Shown here one piece after another: positions 8,385 through 17,215 of a stretch of DNA of 64,000 bases. Both the position numbers and the translations under genes were made by a program. Within the stretch, counting starts at the first letter, position 1. Each line of letters begins with the position of its first letter. Source of the DNA: Isosphaeraceae bacterium (GTDB lineage Bacteria; Planctomycetota; Planctomycetia; Isosphaerales; Isosphaeraceae); the NCBI GenBank assembly GCA_026004735.1, contig BPJS01000001.1, positions 4,296,859 to 4,360,858 of the forward strand, given 5' to 3'. Below the pieces are notes generated by a model. It saw nothing but the letters and a program-made list of their open reading frames with translations. It was not told the DNA's origin and made no database searches.

Positions 8385-10421
8385 TCAGATCCGGAACTTG
8401 GAGATATCGTTTTTGAGGTTGTTGATCGAGTCGCGGAGGTTTTCGGTGGCTCGGTGGAATTCGCGGATTGTTTCGCTGGTGCGGGCCGCACCTTCGCTGA
8501 GGTGGGACATTGCCTCGCGAATCTGATCGGCGCCCTGAGACTGTGCGGCCATACCTTCGTTGACCTGATGGAACTGGGGTAGGAGATCCTGGACGGCGTG
8601 GATGACGTCGCCGAGTTGCCGCTCGATCTGGCCGACCTCATCGACCCCGCGACGCACCTGTTCGTTGAACTTGTCCATTTCCATCACACCGGCGGTGACC
8701 GAATGCTGCATCTCTTTGACGATCCGCTCAATCTCGAGCGTTGCGGCAGCGGTCTGGTCGGCGAGCCGGCGGATTTCGCGGGCGACGACCAGGAAGCCGC
8801 GGCCCGCTTCGCCCGCCTTTTCGGCCTCGATGGCCGCGTTAATCGACAAGAGGTTGGTCTGATCGGCGACCTTGGTGATCGTGGTGACGGCCAAGTTGAT
8901 GTTATGGGCCCGTTCGCTGATCACCGACAAGCGGGAGCTGATCGAGCTGGTCGACTCGGAAAGGCTGTCCATCGCGTTGTGCATGCCGTTGAGCGCCAGT
9001 TGACCGCGCGCTGCCAGTTCGCCGGCCTGCGAGGCCGAAGCCTGGACCGTGCCCATCGTGCGGAGCAATTCCTGGCTGGTCGCCGAGATCTCATTGACGG
9101 CGGCGGCAACCTCCATGGTGGAGCTGCCGTGCTCTTGGATGGTCTGTTCCTGCTGGCGAGCGACGGCCGCGATTTCGTTGGAGGTGGACATGACGCTGAC
9201 GATCGATTCCTGAATATGTTTCATCAGGCCTCGGAGGTCGTCGGTCATGTCGGCAACCGATGACTGAAGCGAGCCGATTTCGCCGGGAGCCGGCTGGGCC
9301 GTGACCAGAGCTTTGACGTTCTCGGACAGGTCGCCATCGGCGATCCCCTTGATGGCCTGAATCGCCCGGCCCAGGGGGCGGGAGAAGCTTCGGGCCACCA
9401 GGAACGCGACCGGGATGGCCAGCAAGGCGGTCAGCAGGAGCAAGGTGAGACTGAAGTTTCGCAGATGGATCAGAGGATCGAAGGCCTCGTTCTCGTCAAT
9501 CTTGGCAACGATGCCGACGTCGAGGCTCGGCGCGTAGCCCCAGGCCGCCAGCACGGGCAGTCCCCGCCAATCGGTCGCACGCCCCACGCCTTCCTGTTTC
9601 TGAACCGCCAGTTGGACGGCCGAGGCGACGTTGGTCCCCAGATCAAGCCGGCGATTCTTGAGCTGCCAGGATGGATCGTCGCGAAGCTGGTTAAGAACCA
9701 TGAACTGGCGGCCATAAAGTCTGGCAAGCTTCGTCTCGCCGGTCTGGCCCAGCCCAGTGAAGTCGTTGAACAATTCGAGAAGCGAGGAATTGTCGGGTTC
9801 GATCACAACAATGCCCAAGGTTTGCCCGTTCTCGACCACGGTTTGGGTGGTGAAGTAGCGAAACTGATCGCCGCCCAGCGTCGGGTAGAAGTCGGGCGGA
9901 GCAATCACCCCAGGCACCTGGGTTAGACACTGGCGAAGCGCCTGGGCCAAGCTTGAATTCGCGATCGGGCCGTCGATCAGGTTCTCGCCGACCTCAAATC
10001 CCGGTCGATACCGATAGACGACCTTGGCTTTGGGCGTCAGCAGATAAAAATTGGAAAAGCCCAGGGTTTTCTGAAACCCGTCAACCGAACGCTCGAGGCG
10101 GTCCAGAGTCGCGCGGAGGGTAGCCGGTTCGGCGCTGGCCTCCTCGAGACTTCCCAGCTCGCGCATCGTCGTCACGAGTAAGGGAGTCGTGGCAATCAGT
10201 TCGGTCTCGCGGAGCCGATTAACGGCGAGGGACTCCACCTGATTGATACGATTGCGGAGCAGGAGACTCAAGTTGCGAAGAATCAGCTCCTCATAGCCCT
10301 GCTTGGCGATCATGAATTGGATGAGGATCAAGGCGATGCAGGGTAACAGGGCAATCAAGAGAAACCAGAGCGTCAGTCGACCCGCGATCGACCGCGGCAA
10401 AAGCCGTTGCAGGGCATTCAT
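8385..10421 (-). CDS. wspA: Methyl-accepting chemoreceptor (WspA-like)
   Basis: 678-residue inner-membrane receptor. TM1 is at about 16-39, followed by a periplasmic sensor of about 280 residues that looks like a double-Cache domain (FYLLTPKAKVVYRYRPG, DVGIVAKIDENEAF). TM2 is at about 322-344, then HAMP (345-400) and a cytoplasmic coiled-coil hairpin. The hairpin tip EAEKAGEAGRGFLVVAREIR (about 532-551) is the highly conserved kinase-contact site. No C-terminal NWETF-like CheR tether is present, which fits a TPR-bearing CheR. First gene of the Wsp-like operon. In Pseudomonas WspA senses surface contact; the ligand here is unknown and the periplasmic domain is probably of a different type. Confidence 0.9.
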   Translation of the reverse strand: MNALQRLLPRSIAGRLTLWFLLIALLPCIALILIQFMIAKQGYEELILRNLSLLLRNRINQVESLAVNRLRETELIATTPLLVTTMRELGSLEEASAEPATLRATLDRLERSVDGFQKTLGFSNFYLLTPKAKVVYRYRPGFEVGENLIDGPIANSSLAQALRQCLTQVPGVIAPPDFYPTLGGDQFRYFTTQTVVENGQTLGIVVIEPDNSSLLELFNDFTGLGQTGETKLARLYGRQFMVLNQLRDDPSWQLKNRRLDLGTNVASAVQLAVQKQEGVGRATDWRGLPVLAAWGYAPSLDVGIVAKIDENEAFDPLIHLRNFSLTLLLLTALLAIPVAFLVARSFSRPLGRAIQAIKGIADGDLSENVKALVTAQPAPGEIGSLQSSVADMTDDLRGLMKHIQESIVSVMSTSNEIAAVARQQEQTIQEHGSSTMEVAAAVNEISATSQELLRTMGTVQASASQAGELAARGQLALNGMHNAMDSLSESTSSISSRLSVISERAHNINLAVTTITKVADQTNLLSINAAIEAEKAGEAGRGFLVVAREIRRLADQTAAATLEIERIVKEMQHSVTAGVMEMDKFNEQVRRGVDEVGQIERQLGDVIHAVQDLLPQFHQVNEGMAAQSQGADQIREAMSHLSEGAARTSETIREFHRATENLRDSINNLKNDISKFRI

Positions 10422-10673
10422 GAGTGCAGGTGTCCGGGTGCGAAGAGCGAGGTAGCGGGCAAGGACGGCGCCGGCATACTTTCTCTATCTTGCCACGACC
10501 CGTCATCCGATCGAAAGAAACATGATGTGAGCGGGGATTGCCTTTTGCGGGTTTTTCCGAATTTGAGGTCTGAACGGGTCAGGGGTAGGCGGCTATGATC
10601 CTACCGCCCACCGGTTGCAACCGGTTGAGCGGGGCATTGGGCCGAGCGTTCGAACGGAAAGGGCGGGGCCGAC
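10422..10673. promoter_or_regulatory. Divergent intergenic region with a 16-bp perfect palindrome
   Basis: This 252-bp region separates the minus-strand chemosensory operon from a plus-strand phosphoesterase and must hold both promoters. A perfect palindrome, ACCGGTTGCAACCGGT, lies at 10610-10625, about 50 bp before the phosphoesterase start, where a dimeric regulator could bind. No confident -35/-10 pair was found. The regulatory role is inferred from symmetry and position only. Confidence 0.35.
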
Positions 10674-11396
10674 GTGCGGATCCTGGTCGTTTCGGACATC
10701 CATGCGAATTGGCCGGCGCTGGCGGCGATCGAGGAGCCCCACGACTTGTGTCTCTGCCTGGGGGATCTGGTCGATTATGGACCGGAGCCAGCGGCCTGCG
10801 TGGAATGGGCGATGGCTCATGCTGACCACGCAATCCGGGGCAATCATGATCACGGCGTCGCACATGGAGTCCCGGTGGTCGGAGATCATGGGTTTCGCTA
10901 TCTGACCCGCGTGAGCCGGCCGCTGCAGTGGGCGGCCCTCAGTCCGGAGCAGCGGCTGTATCTGGTCCGGCTGCCACTGACCAAGCGGCTGGTCGTCGAT
11001 GGAATGAGGCTCTATCTCGTTCACGGCACGCCACGAGACCCACTAGACGAGTATCTGATGCCCGATCCCGAGGCATGGGCGCGGCGGCTGCAGGGGATCG
11101 AGGCGGATGTCGTCTGTGTGGGTCATACCCATCAGCAGTATCAGCTTCGGGTGGGTGAGACGCTGGTGGTCAATCCGGGAAGCGTCGGGCTGCCGCGGGA
11201 CGGGGACCCACGTGCCGGATATGCGGTCATTGAAAACGGCCAGGTCGAGCTGAAGCGGATTTCGTATCCGGTGGAGGAAACCGTGGAGCGGGTGCGTTCG
11301 ACGTCGATGCCCGACCGGGCCAAAGAGCTATTAATCGAGTGTTTGCGTAAAGGGCGGGTTCAATTCAACGGAGGCGGTGTGGCCTCGATTCCGTAA
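10674..11396 (+). CDS. Calcineurin-like metallophosphoesterase (YfcE/MJ0936 type)
   Basis: 240-residue cytosolic metallophosphoesterase of the small YfcE-like class. Di-metal ligands are visible in order: VVSDIHANW (residues 5-13), GDLVD, GNHDHG, VHGTP and GHTHQQY. The closing NPGSVGLPRDG is typical of the family. It probably cleaves phosphodiesters or phosphomonoesters; the physiological substrate cannot be told from sequence. Start is GTG 10674, which directly precedes the first beta-strand. It stands alone between the chemosensory operon and rsgA. Confidence 0.82.
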   Translation: MRILVVSDIHANWPALAAIEEPHDLCLCLGDLVDYGPEPAACVEWAMAHADHAIRGNHDHGVAHGVPVVGDHGFRYLTRVSRPLQWAALSPEQRLYLVRLPLTKRLVVDGMRLYLVHGTPRDPLDEYLMPDPEAWARRLQGIEADVVCVGHTHQQYQLRVGETLVVNPGSVGLPRDGDPRAGYAVIENGQVELKRISYPVEETVERVRSTSMPDRAKELLIECLRKGRVQFNGGGVASIP

Positions 11397-11535
11397 ATGC
11401 TCCGCGACCGGAGCCGGGCCGCAGGAATAGCCTCGTCGGATCGCTGATTGCCGAGAGCCCGCCGGTCGAACCGAGCGCGGCCCTATTGTGACCGGAGCGA
11501 GGACCGGCCGAGCCGATCCCGCGTCCGCCGGAATC

Positions 11536-12711
11536 TCAGTCTTCGTCGATCGGTTGCTGGTAATAGAGCTTCAGATAGCTCTCGTAGCGTGACAGGTGAA
11601 TCTGGTCGTGGCGAACGGCGGCTTTGACCGCGCAGTCGTGCTCGTGAGTGTGGGAGCAGTCGGGAAAACGGCAGCCGGGCAGGTATGGGCGGAACTCGGG
11701 GAAGTAGCCTTCGAGTTCGCGAGGTTCGATGCCCCAAAGCTCGAATTGCCGCAGACCCGGGGTGTCGACAACGTAGCCGCCGCTGTCCAGGCGAATCAGC
11801 TCCGCGGTGGTCGTGGTGTGCCGGCCCTTGCGCGTCCAGTCCGAGACTTCTCCGACGCGGAGTTTGAGGCCGGGTTGGATGGCATTCAGGAGCGAGCTTT
11901 TGCCAACACCGGATTGACCGGACAAGCCCGTACAGCCTGAGGCCAAAAGCTCGCGAAGCCGGTCGAGCCCGAGGCCCGTTCGCACGGAGGTGACCAGAAC
12001 CTCATAGCCGAGTTGGCTGTAGAGTCCGACGACCCATTGGTATTGCGCCAGGGGTGCCAGGTCGGCTTTGTTGAGGACGATGATCGGGCGGACTCCGCCG
12101 GTCTCGGCGGAGATGAGATAGCGATCAATCAGGGGCAGCTTTAAACCCGGCTCTTCGAACGCCGACACGATCAAGATCTGATCCACGTTGGCGACGAGCG
12201 TGTGCCGCGTGCCGCGGTAGCCACGGGAAATCGTGCCCGAGCGTGGCTCGACCTTCTCGATCAGCCCCTGATCGTCTCCCGAGGGACGGACCCAGACACG
12301 ATCGCCCACCGTAATGACGTGTCGCTCGTCGATGGCCAGGGTTTTCAGCAGCCTGCGGACCCCGCAGCGGAGGGTCCGGCCATCGTCGGCCTGGACGATC
12401 GACTCTAGGCCATGAACCCGGACAACACGTCCGGGCAGACATTCGGACAGATCGACGGCGACAAGGCTCGGGGCCGGTTGCTGGGAATCCGGATCCGTTT
12501 CCGCAATGATGGTGCGATGACGAGAAAGATCGCCCTTGGCGCGAACCCGCTCGGTGCCGGAGATCTGATCGGATGCTGGGTCATCGGGGCTGAAGCGGCG
12601 GGTCAGATCGTTGGCCCGGGTCCGCTTGGCGCGGTTCTTGCGAAACTCGACCCGGATCTTACGCTTCTTGGCCACGCCCGATTCCCTCAGGGACCTGATC
12701 GAACTCGTCAT
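11536..12711 (-). CDS. rsgA: Ribosome small-subunit-dependent GTPase RsgA
   Basis: Circularly permuted GTPase acting in late 30S subunit assembly. An OB-fold domain comes first (GDRVWVRPSG), then permuted GTPase motifs: G4 NKAD, G1 GQSGVGKSS and G3 DTPGLRQF. A C-terminal zinc knuckle follows (CRFPDCSHTHEHDC; ligands Cys, Cys, His, Cys). The N-terminus is strongly basic (AKKRKIRVEFRKNR). As called it is 391 residues from ATG 12711; a GTG at 12672 would begin exactly at the basic AKKRKIRV stretch and is a plausible true start. It is flanked on both sides by genes on the plus strand and is monocistronic. Confidence 0.93.
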   Translation of the reverse strand: MTSSIRSLRESGVAKKRKIRVEFRKNRAKRTRANDLTRRFSPDDPASDQISGTERVRAKGDLSRHRTIIAETDPDSQQPAPSLVAVDLSECLPGRVVRVHGLESIVQADDGRTLRCGVRRLLKTLAIDERHVITVGDRVWVRPSGDDQGLIEKVEPRSGTISRGYRGTRHTLVANVDQILIVSAFEEPGLKLPLIDRYLISAETGGVRPIIVLNKADLAPLAQYQWVVGLYSQLGYEVLVTSVRTGLGLDRLRELLASGCTGLSGQSGVGKSSLLNAIQPGLKLRVGEVSDWTRKGRHTTTTAELIRLDSGGYVVDTPGLRQFELWGIEPRELEGYFPEFRPYLPGCRFPDCSHTHEHDCAVKAAVRHDQIHLSRYESYLKLYYQQPIDED

Positions 12712-12840
12712 TGCTAGTTTACCGGACGGTCAAAGCCGATGTGTCATCGCTGAAGCCGGGGGGGGAAGCGGGGGGGGGAAGCCGGCGGCGTTCCAGGCCA
12801 TCCGGGCTGTACGGGGGACGGAGGACGAGGAGGCGCCACG

Positions 12841-13560
12841 ATGGCGGCGTCGGGAAGGGTTGACGGCGGGCTTTGGGTCGACGGGTCGGAACCGGAAGGC
12901 TGGTGGATGGTGCCCGAAGGAGGCCTCGTCCACGTCAGCGAGCGGGTCGCGGTGGTCGCCGATGTCCACCTGGGTTATGACTGGGCGCGGGCGCGGCTCG
13001 GGGACGTGCTTCCACCGCACACACTGACGGAGACCATGGCCCGGTTGGAGTCGTTGCTGGAGCGGGCCGAGGTCCGGCGGCTGATCGTGGCGGGCGATTT
13101 GGTGGAGGCGACACGATCGTGCGCGGCGACGGCTTCAGATGTGGAGGCCCTTCGGCGCTGGCTCGATTCTCGCGGGGTGAGGCTAGAACGGGTTGCCGGA
13201 AATCATGATCCTCCCCCGATGTGCGGTGGTCCGTGGGCCGTTGAGGTGGGTGGTTGGACCGTCGCGCATGGTCATCGGGAGATGGCGGCGCGGAGGCTGA
13301 TTGTCGGTCATTGGCATCCGATGGTTCGGTTGGCCGGCCAAGCGGTGCCGTGTTTTCTTGTCGAACGCCATCGGGTGGTGTTGCCGGCATTTTCGGACAA
13401 TGCGGCGGGAGTGGACGTGATTGGTCGGGGGGCGCCGGTGGTCGCCTCGCCTGATGCGCGATGTGTGGCGATCGCCGACGGAGAGCTGTTCGACTTCGGA
13501 AGGTTGGGGTCGCTCGCGCGGGCGGTTCACGGCGGCGACCGTTCGGCTTCGAGGCGATAG
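12841..13560 (+). CDS. PdeM-like metallophosphatase
   Basis: 239-residue metallophosphoesterase of the PdeM / ligase-associated phosphoesterase type. Motifs are VVADVHLGYDWARARLG (about 38-54), AGDLVEA, GNHDPPP and GHWHPM. In many bacteria this family sits beside a Lhr-type helicase and DNA ligase in a DNA-damage module; no such neighbours are present here, so a repair role is only a family inference. Start ATG 12841 is used. The last 34 bp overlap the 3' end of the convergent TPR gene. Just upstream (about 12757-12779) are two G tracts. Confidence 0.78.
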   Translation: MAASGRVDGGLWVDGSEPEGWWMVPEGGLVHVSERVAVVADVHLGYDWARARLGDVLPPHTLTETMARLESLLERAEVRRLIVAGDLVEATRSCAATASDVEALRRWLDSRGVRLERVAGNHDPPPMCGGPWAVEVGGWTVAHGHREMAARRLIVGHWHPMVRLAGQAVPCFLVERHRVVLPAFSDNAAGVDVIGRGAPVVASPDARCVAIADGELFDFGRLGSLARAVHGGDRSASRR

Positions 13561-14819
13561 AAATTGGCGAGGCCCGGGTTGTTGGCGGAAGCGTAGTGAT
13601 CGGCGAGAAGCCGGGCCGCCTGGGCGCGGCCGCCGGGCATGGAGAACGCGCGGAGTGCGAGAACCAGTGCCTCGTCGGTCTGGCCGTGGTCAAACAGCCA
13701 GCGTGCAGCGGCCAGGGCGGGGGCCGGGTCGTGGGGAGCACGGAGAAGTTGGCGACGGAGGTTGTGGAGCGACTGCTGCTCGGTGGCGAGGCGATCGGCC
13801 TGGGCGCGGGCAGCCGCGGCTTCGTCGGCGCGTCCCAGGCGGGACAGGCAGGTGGCACGGAGGACGTGGAGGCCGGGGTCGTAGGGCGCGACCTCGATGG
13901 CGCGATCGATCCAGGTGAGGGCCTCGTCTGGGCCGCCGCCGGTGTGGAGCGCGATCCGGGCCAGGGATTCGAAGGCGCGGGGATCGGTGGAGCCAGCGTG
14001 GATGGCGCGTTCGAGCCAGCGGCGGGCGCGGTCGGTCTGGCCATCGTCGAAGGCGATGCGGCCGGCGAGCGAAAGGGCCGCAGGGTCGTCGGGGTGGCGT
14101 GAGAGATATTCCTCGCAGAGTTGAAGGGCCTCGGCGGTCTCACCCTCGGCGGGAAGGACTTCGGCAAGGCGGAGGCGGGCCTCGTCGCAGTTTGGGTCGC
14201 GCTGGAGCGCCGCGCGGTAGGCGGCAGGGAGACGACGGGTGTTGCCGTTGGTACGGTGCATCTCGGCCAGCCACAGGTAGGGCCGGGGATCATGCGGCGC
14301 GGCCTTGGCCCAGCGCTCGATCTGAGCGGCAGCCTCGCTCAAGCGAAACTGGCCGAGATACAGGCGAATGAGGGCTTCGTCGCGCGGAGGGTCAGGCTTG
14401 GGGTCGGTCGCGACACTGCGAACGAGCCGCTGCTCGGCTTCGACCAGACGCCCCGCGCGGGCGTACAGAATGCCCAGATCGCGGTCGAGTCGCGGCGGCG
14501 GAGCGCCCAGTCTCCGAGCCTGCTCGAGCGCTTGAAGGGCTTCGGCTGGCCGGTTCTCGGCGATCAGGACGCGGGCTTCCGCGATCCGAGCGATCGGATC
14601 TACCGGCGCGCGAGCCAGCCAGGCATCGAGCAACGATCGCGCGCGGGAGACTTGGTTCTGGTTCAGGGCCAGGTCAATCTCATTCAGGAGCCGTTCTGGT
14701 CGGGAGGTGGTCTGAACCAGCCAGGTCAGGGCCAGGGCAGTCACCCCTACCACAGCGGCGGCGAGCAACCAGACAACACCCCGACGGCGTTTGGGAGGGA
14801 TTTCGGCTTGCGGAGGCAT
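13527..14819 (-). CDS. Membrane-anchored TPR protein
   Basis: 430-residue protein with a basic N-terminus, one transmembrane helix (about 14-34, VVWLLAAAVVGVTALALTWL) and a large TPR array filling the rest (for example EALQALEQARRLGAPPPRLD and GRIAFDDGQTDRARRWLERA). The topology suggests a membrane-tethered scaffold facing the periplasm. No catalytic motif was recognised, and the partner is unknown. The 3' end overlaps the convergent PdeM-like gene by 34 bp. Confidence 0.8.
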   Translation of the reverse strand: MPPQAEIPPKRRRGVVWLLAAAVVGVTALALTWLVQTTSRPERLLNEIDLALNQNQVSRARSLLDAWLARAPVDPIARIAEARVLIAENRPAEALQALEQARRLGAPPPRLDRDLGILYARAGRLVEAEQRLVRSVATDPKPDPPRDEALIRLYLGQFRLSEAAAQIERWAKAAPHDPRPYLWLAEMHRTNGNTRRLPAAYRAALQRDPNCDEARLRLAEVLPAEGETAEALQLCEEYLSRHPDDPAALSLAGRIAFDDGQTDRARRWLERAIHAGSTDPRAFESLARIALHTGGGPDEALTWIDRAIEVAPYDPGLHVLRATCLSRLGRADEAAAARAQADRLATEQQSLHNLRRQLLRAPHDPAPALAAARWLFDHGQTDEALVLALRAFSMPGGRAQAARLLADHYASANNPGLANFYRLEAERSPP

Positions 14820-15199
14820 GGCGGATTTTGATCATACGGAAGCCATCCGAAGGCAACCAGCGGCAGCTTGAGTCAGCGCGCCGTCGACACGGTCGGGGAT
14901 AGTTCGGGCCCGTCGAGCACGCTGCGATCGCCGGGGAGGCTCGTTTGGGTATTCGACGACGGCCCTCTCCGTTCGGCAGAGCCGCCGAGCGAAACCGCTC
15001 CGCCCACAGGGTCGCCAGTCGCCGCCGACGTGGCCAACTATCAGTCAATCCTTATGGTATCCGACCCCGGCGATCCGACCGGTCCGAAGAGAACCCCAGG
15101 AGACAGACGCTCCATCGGGTCAAACACAAGGCCGACGCCACCTGCCGAGGGGAGGCAGATGGCGTCGGCCAGGAGGATGGGGGTAATCCGGCGAGCGGG
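14820..15199. other. Intergenic region, no gene recognised
   Basis: A 380-bp stretch between two minus-strand genes. It holds the strong hairpin at 15130-15170 that ends the YTV-repeat gene and presumably the promoter of the TPR gene. Short open frames here are not supported by composition or any recognisable motif. Confidence 0.5.
15130..15170 (-). terminator. Transcription terminator of the YTV-repeat gene
   Basis: A 17-bp inverted repeat (arms 15130-15146 and 15154-15170, one G-U pair, 7-nt loop) lies 30 bp past the YTV-repeat gene stop. On the minus strand it is followed by the moderately T-rich CTTGTGTTTG. Stem strength and position make it a convincing terminator, although the T tract is short. 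Confidence 0.75.
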
Positions 15200-16747
15200 C
15201 TAGTCGCAGGTCGCACAGGCCGGGATGGCAACCGGAACGTAGGTGCAGATTTGGGTGGGCACATGCCGGACCACCTGACGTGCCACGGTCTGCTGGATCG
15301 TGACCGGCACTTGCTCACGCACCTGGACGGGCACCTGACGTTCGGCGGTCTCGACGACCATACGGCAGGTGCGGACCGGGATTTGCTCGACGCGCTCCTC
15401 GGCGACCATCTGGCAGGTCGTCACCGGAATCTGCTCAACCTTCTCCTCGCGAACCATCTCGCAGACTTGCACGGTGTACGGCTCGACGCGCTCCTCGGCG
15501 ACCATCTGGCACGTCGTCACCGGAATCTGCTCAACCTTCTCCTCGCGAACCATCTCGCAGACTTGCACGGTGTACGGCTCGACGCGCTCCTCGGCGACCA
15601 TCTGACAGGTCGTCACCGGAATCTGCTCAACCTTCTCCTCGCTGACCCAGCGGCAGGTGCGAACCGGGATCTGCTCGACGCGCTCCTCGGCAACCATCTG
15701 GCAAGTCGTCACCGGGATCTGCTCGACGCGCTCCTCTGGGACATAGGTGCAGGTTTGCACGGGGACCTGACGGGCCACAGTTTCCCGGACGTAGCGGGTC
15801 TCGGTGACCTGACGGACCACTGGCCGGGAGACAAAGACGCGCTGCGTCTTGATCCGGGGTGGGCACTGGACGGTGACGGTGGTGTAACACGTCTCTTTAT
15901 GAAGCAACTTGTCGATCAGGCCACAACCACAACCGCCGACCTTGATGCGGCGGGTTTTAATCGGCCCGGGAACCTCGACCTGCTGGGTTTCCCAATAACC
16001 GCACTCCTGGACGACTTCGCGGGTGGTCGTGACGGGGCGGCAGACGGTGTAGGTCTGCTCGATCATTTGGGTCTGGATGACCGGCCGCGTCACCGTGTAT
16101 CGCCGTTCACGCATCGAGGTCTGGTAAACGGGCCGCATGACGGTGTAGCGACGCTCACGCATCGAGGTTTCGTAAACCGGCCGCTGGACGGTGTAACGAC
16201 GCTCGCGCATGGAGGTCTGATAGACGGGCCGCATGACGGTGTAGCGACGCTCACGCTGTTCGGTCCGCAAAACCGGGCGCTGAACGGTGTAACGCCGTTC
16301 ACGCATGGAGGTCTGATAGACGGGCCGCATGACGGTGTAGCGACGCTCACGCTGTTCGGTCCGCAAAACCGGGCGCTGAACGGTGTAACGCCGCTCGCGC
16401 ATGGAGGTCTGATAGACGGGCCGCATGACGGTGTAGCGACGCTCCCGCATCGAGGTTTCCCAGACGGGGCGCTGGACCTGGTAAGTCTCGGTCCGCATCT
16501 CGGTGCGATATCGAGTCTCGAAGACCGTGACAGGGACCGTCTCGTAGACGGTCTCGAGGACCGGCCGCAGGACCGTCTGGACTTGCGGCACCATCTGGAC
16601 GGTGGCGACCGGAGTCGAAACGACGACTTCGGTCGGGCAACAGCGGAGGCTGGCCGCTCCACAGTAAGTAGCCCAGGCCTGGCCGGTCCCGGAGAGCAGC
16701 AGGGCGACGGCAGTCAGGCTGGGAAGGTTTTTCAAGAAGCGACTCAT
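15200..16747 (-). CDS. Secreted YTV-repeat protein
   Basis: 515-residue secreted protein with a Sec-type signal peptide (about 1-26, VALLLSGTGQAWA). Nine 16-residue units follow (103-246) with consensus RRYTVxRPVxxTxxRE, matching the planctomycete YTV repeat family (Pfam YTV). A cysteine-containing spacer includes GGCGCG, and a second array of eight 16-residue units has consensus EExVEQIPVTTCQMVA. Most C-terminal units carry a Cys at the same position, suggesting a cross-linked or stacked fibrous fold. It is probably a cell-envelope or matrix protein; no enzymatic role is suggested. Start ATG 16747 is preceded by a GAGGA ribosome-binding site. A strong terminator follows. Function is unknown. 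Confidence 0.88.
   Translation of the reverse strand: MSRFLKNLPSLTAVALLLSGTGQAWATYCGAASLRCCPTEVVVSTPVATVQMVPQVQTVLRPVLETVYETVPVTVFETRYRTEMRTETYQVQRPVWETSMRERRYTVMRPVYQTSMRERRYTVQRPVLRTEQRERRYTVMRPVYQTSMRERRYTVQRPVLRTEQRERRYTVMRPVYQTSMRERRYTVQRPVYETSMRERRYTVMRPVYQTSMRERRYTVTRPVIQTQMIEQTYTVCRPVTTTREVVQECGYWETQQVEVPGPIKTRRIKVGGCGCGLIDKLLHKETCYTTVTVQCPPRIKTQRVFVSRPVVRQVTETRYVRETVARQVPVQTCTYVPEERVEQIPVTTCQMVAEERVEQIPVRTCRWVSEEKVEQIPVTTCQMVAEERVEPYTVQVCEMVREEKVEQIPVTTCQMVAEERVEPYTVQVCEMVREEKVEQIPVTTCQMVAEERVEQIPVRTCRMVVETAERQVPVQVREQVPVTIQQTVARQVVRHVPTQICTYVPVAIPACATCD
15353..15736 (-). repeat. 48-bp tandem repeats (eight units), 96-bp higher-order period
   Basis: Eight in-frame 48-bp units encoding the EExVEQIPVxTCxMV repeats. 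A near-identical 96-bp higher-order copy begins at 15395, 15491 and 15587, with only single-base differences, indicating recent duplication or gene conversion. Confidence 0.85.
16010..16489 (-). repeat. 48-bp tandem YTV repeats with 96-bp higher-order period
   Basis: Nine full in-frame 48-bp YTV units plus a degenerate leading unit. A 96-bp block beginning at 16231 recurs at 16327 with almost no change, so the amplification unit appears to be a pair of repeats, as in the C-terminal array. Confidence 0.85.
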
Positions 16748-17215
16748 GGATTCCTCAACCCTACTTGACCGGCCGAAGTGAAGGAGAGCGTTGAGCGCTC
16801 TTCCGTGGCGCTACGCCAGGCCGCAGAGTGATAGAAACGGAACCAGTCTGGATGCCCGTCCCTGGATAGGACTGATCCCAACGTCGGATGTCGACTTTGA
16901 CGGAGGGCCAATGCAGTCCTCGGAACGACTCGACATGAGGTCGGGACGACGCTCGAGGGGCCAACCACATCTTCACTATAACATCGTGCCTTGAGCGGAA
17001 AATCGGCGTGGATCGGGATTGTGTGGCGATGGATCAGGTTGTATCGGTTGTGCCGGGCATAAGGATCAGAACGCGAGACTTTGGTTAAAGCTCGGATTGA
17101 ACCGGGTGCAGCTTATGTGCCGAACTGCCCGGTTTGCCGGCCTGCGCCACCCAAGTCGAGAGTAGATGGGTCGTTTCGACGCAAGCGGGGAGAGCGTCGG
17201 AGGCAGCCCCGGTGG
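16748..17215. other. Intergenic region with candidate promoter for the YTV gene
   Basis: 468 bp between two minus-strand genes. On the minus strand a TGTTATAGT extended -10-like element (TATAGT at 16975-16980) could drive the YTV gene with a leader of about 220 bases; the -35 is unclear. An imperfect hairpin at 17100-17134 lies 82 bp past the HEAT-repeat gene stop and may end that transcript, but no T tract follows. No coding sequence is recognised. Confidence 0.3.

Noticed and set aside
12757-12779. Two G tracts as a possible phase-variable site.
   Set aside because: They lie between genes, not in an obvious promoter spacer, and similar G or C runs inside hypF, wspD and asnB leave their frames intact.
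15353-16489. A CRISPR-like array.
   Set aside because: The repeats are contiguous, in frame and translate into a protein repeat, with no unique spacers or cas genes.
14945-16768. A 607-codon plus-strand open frame opposite the YTV-repeat gene.
   Set aside because: Its periodic sequence only mirrors the 48-bp repeats of the minus-strand gene, which has a signal peptide, ribosome-binding site, known repeat family and terminator.
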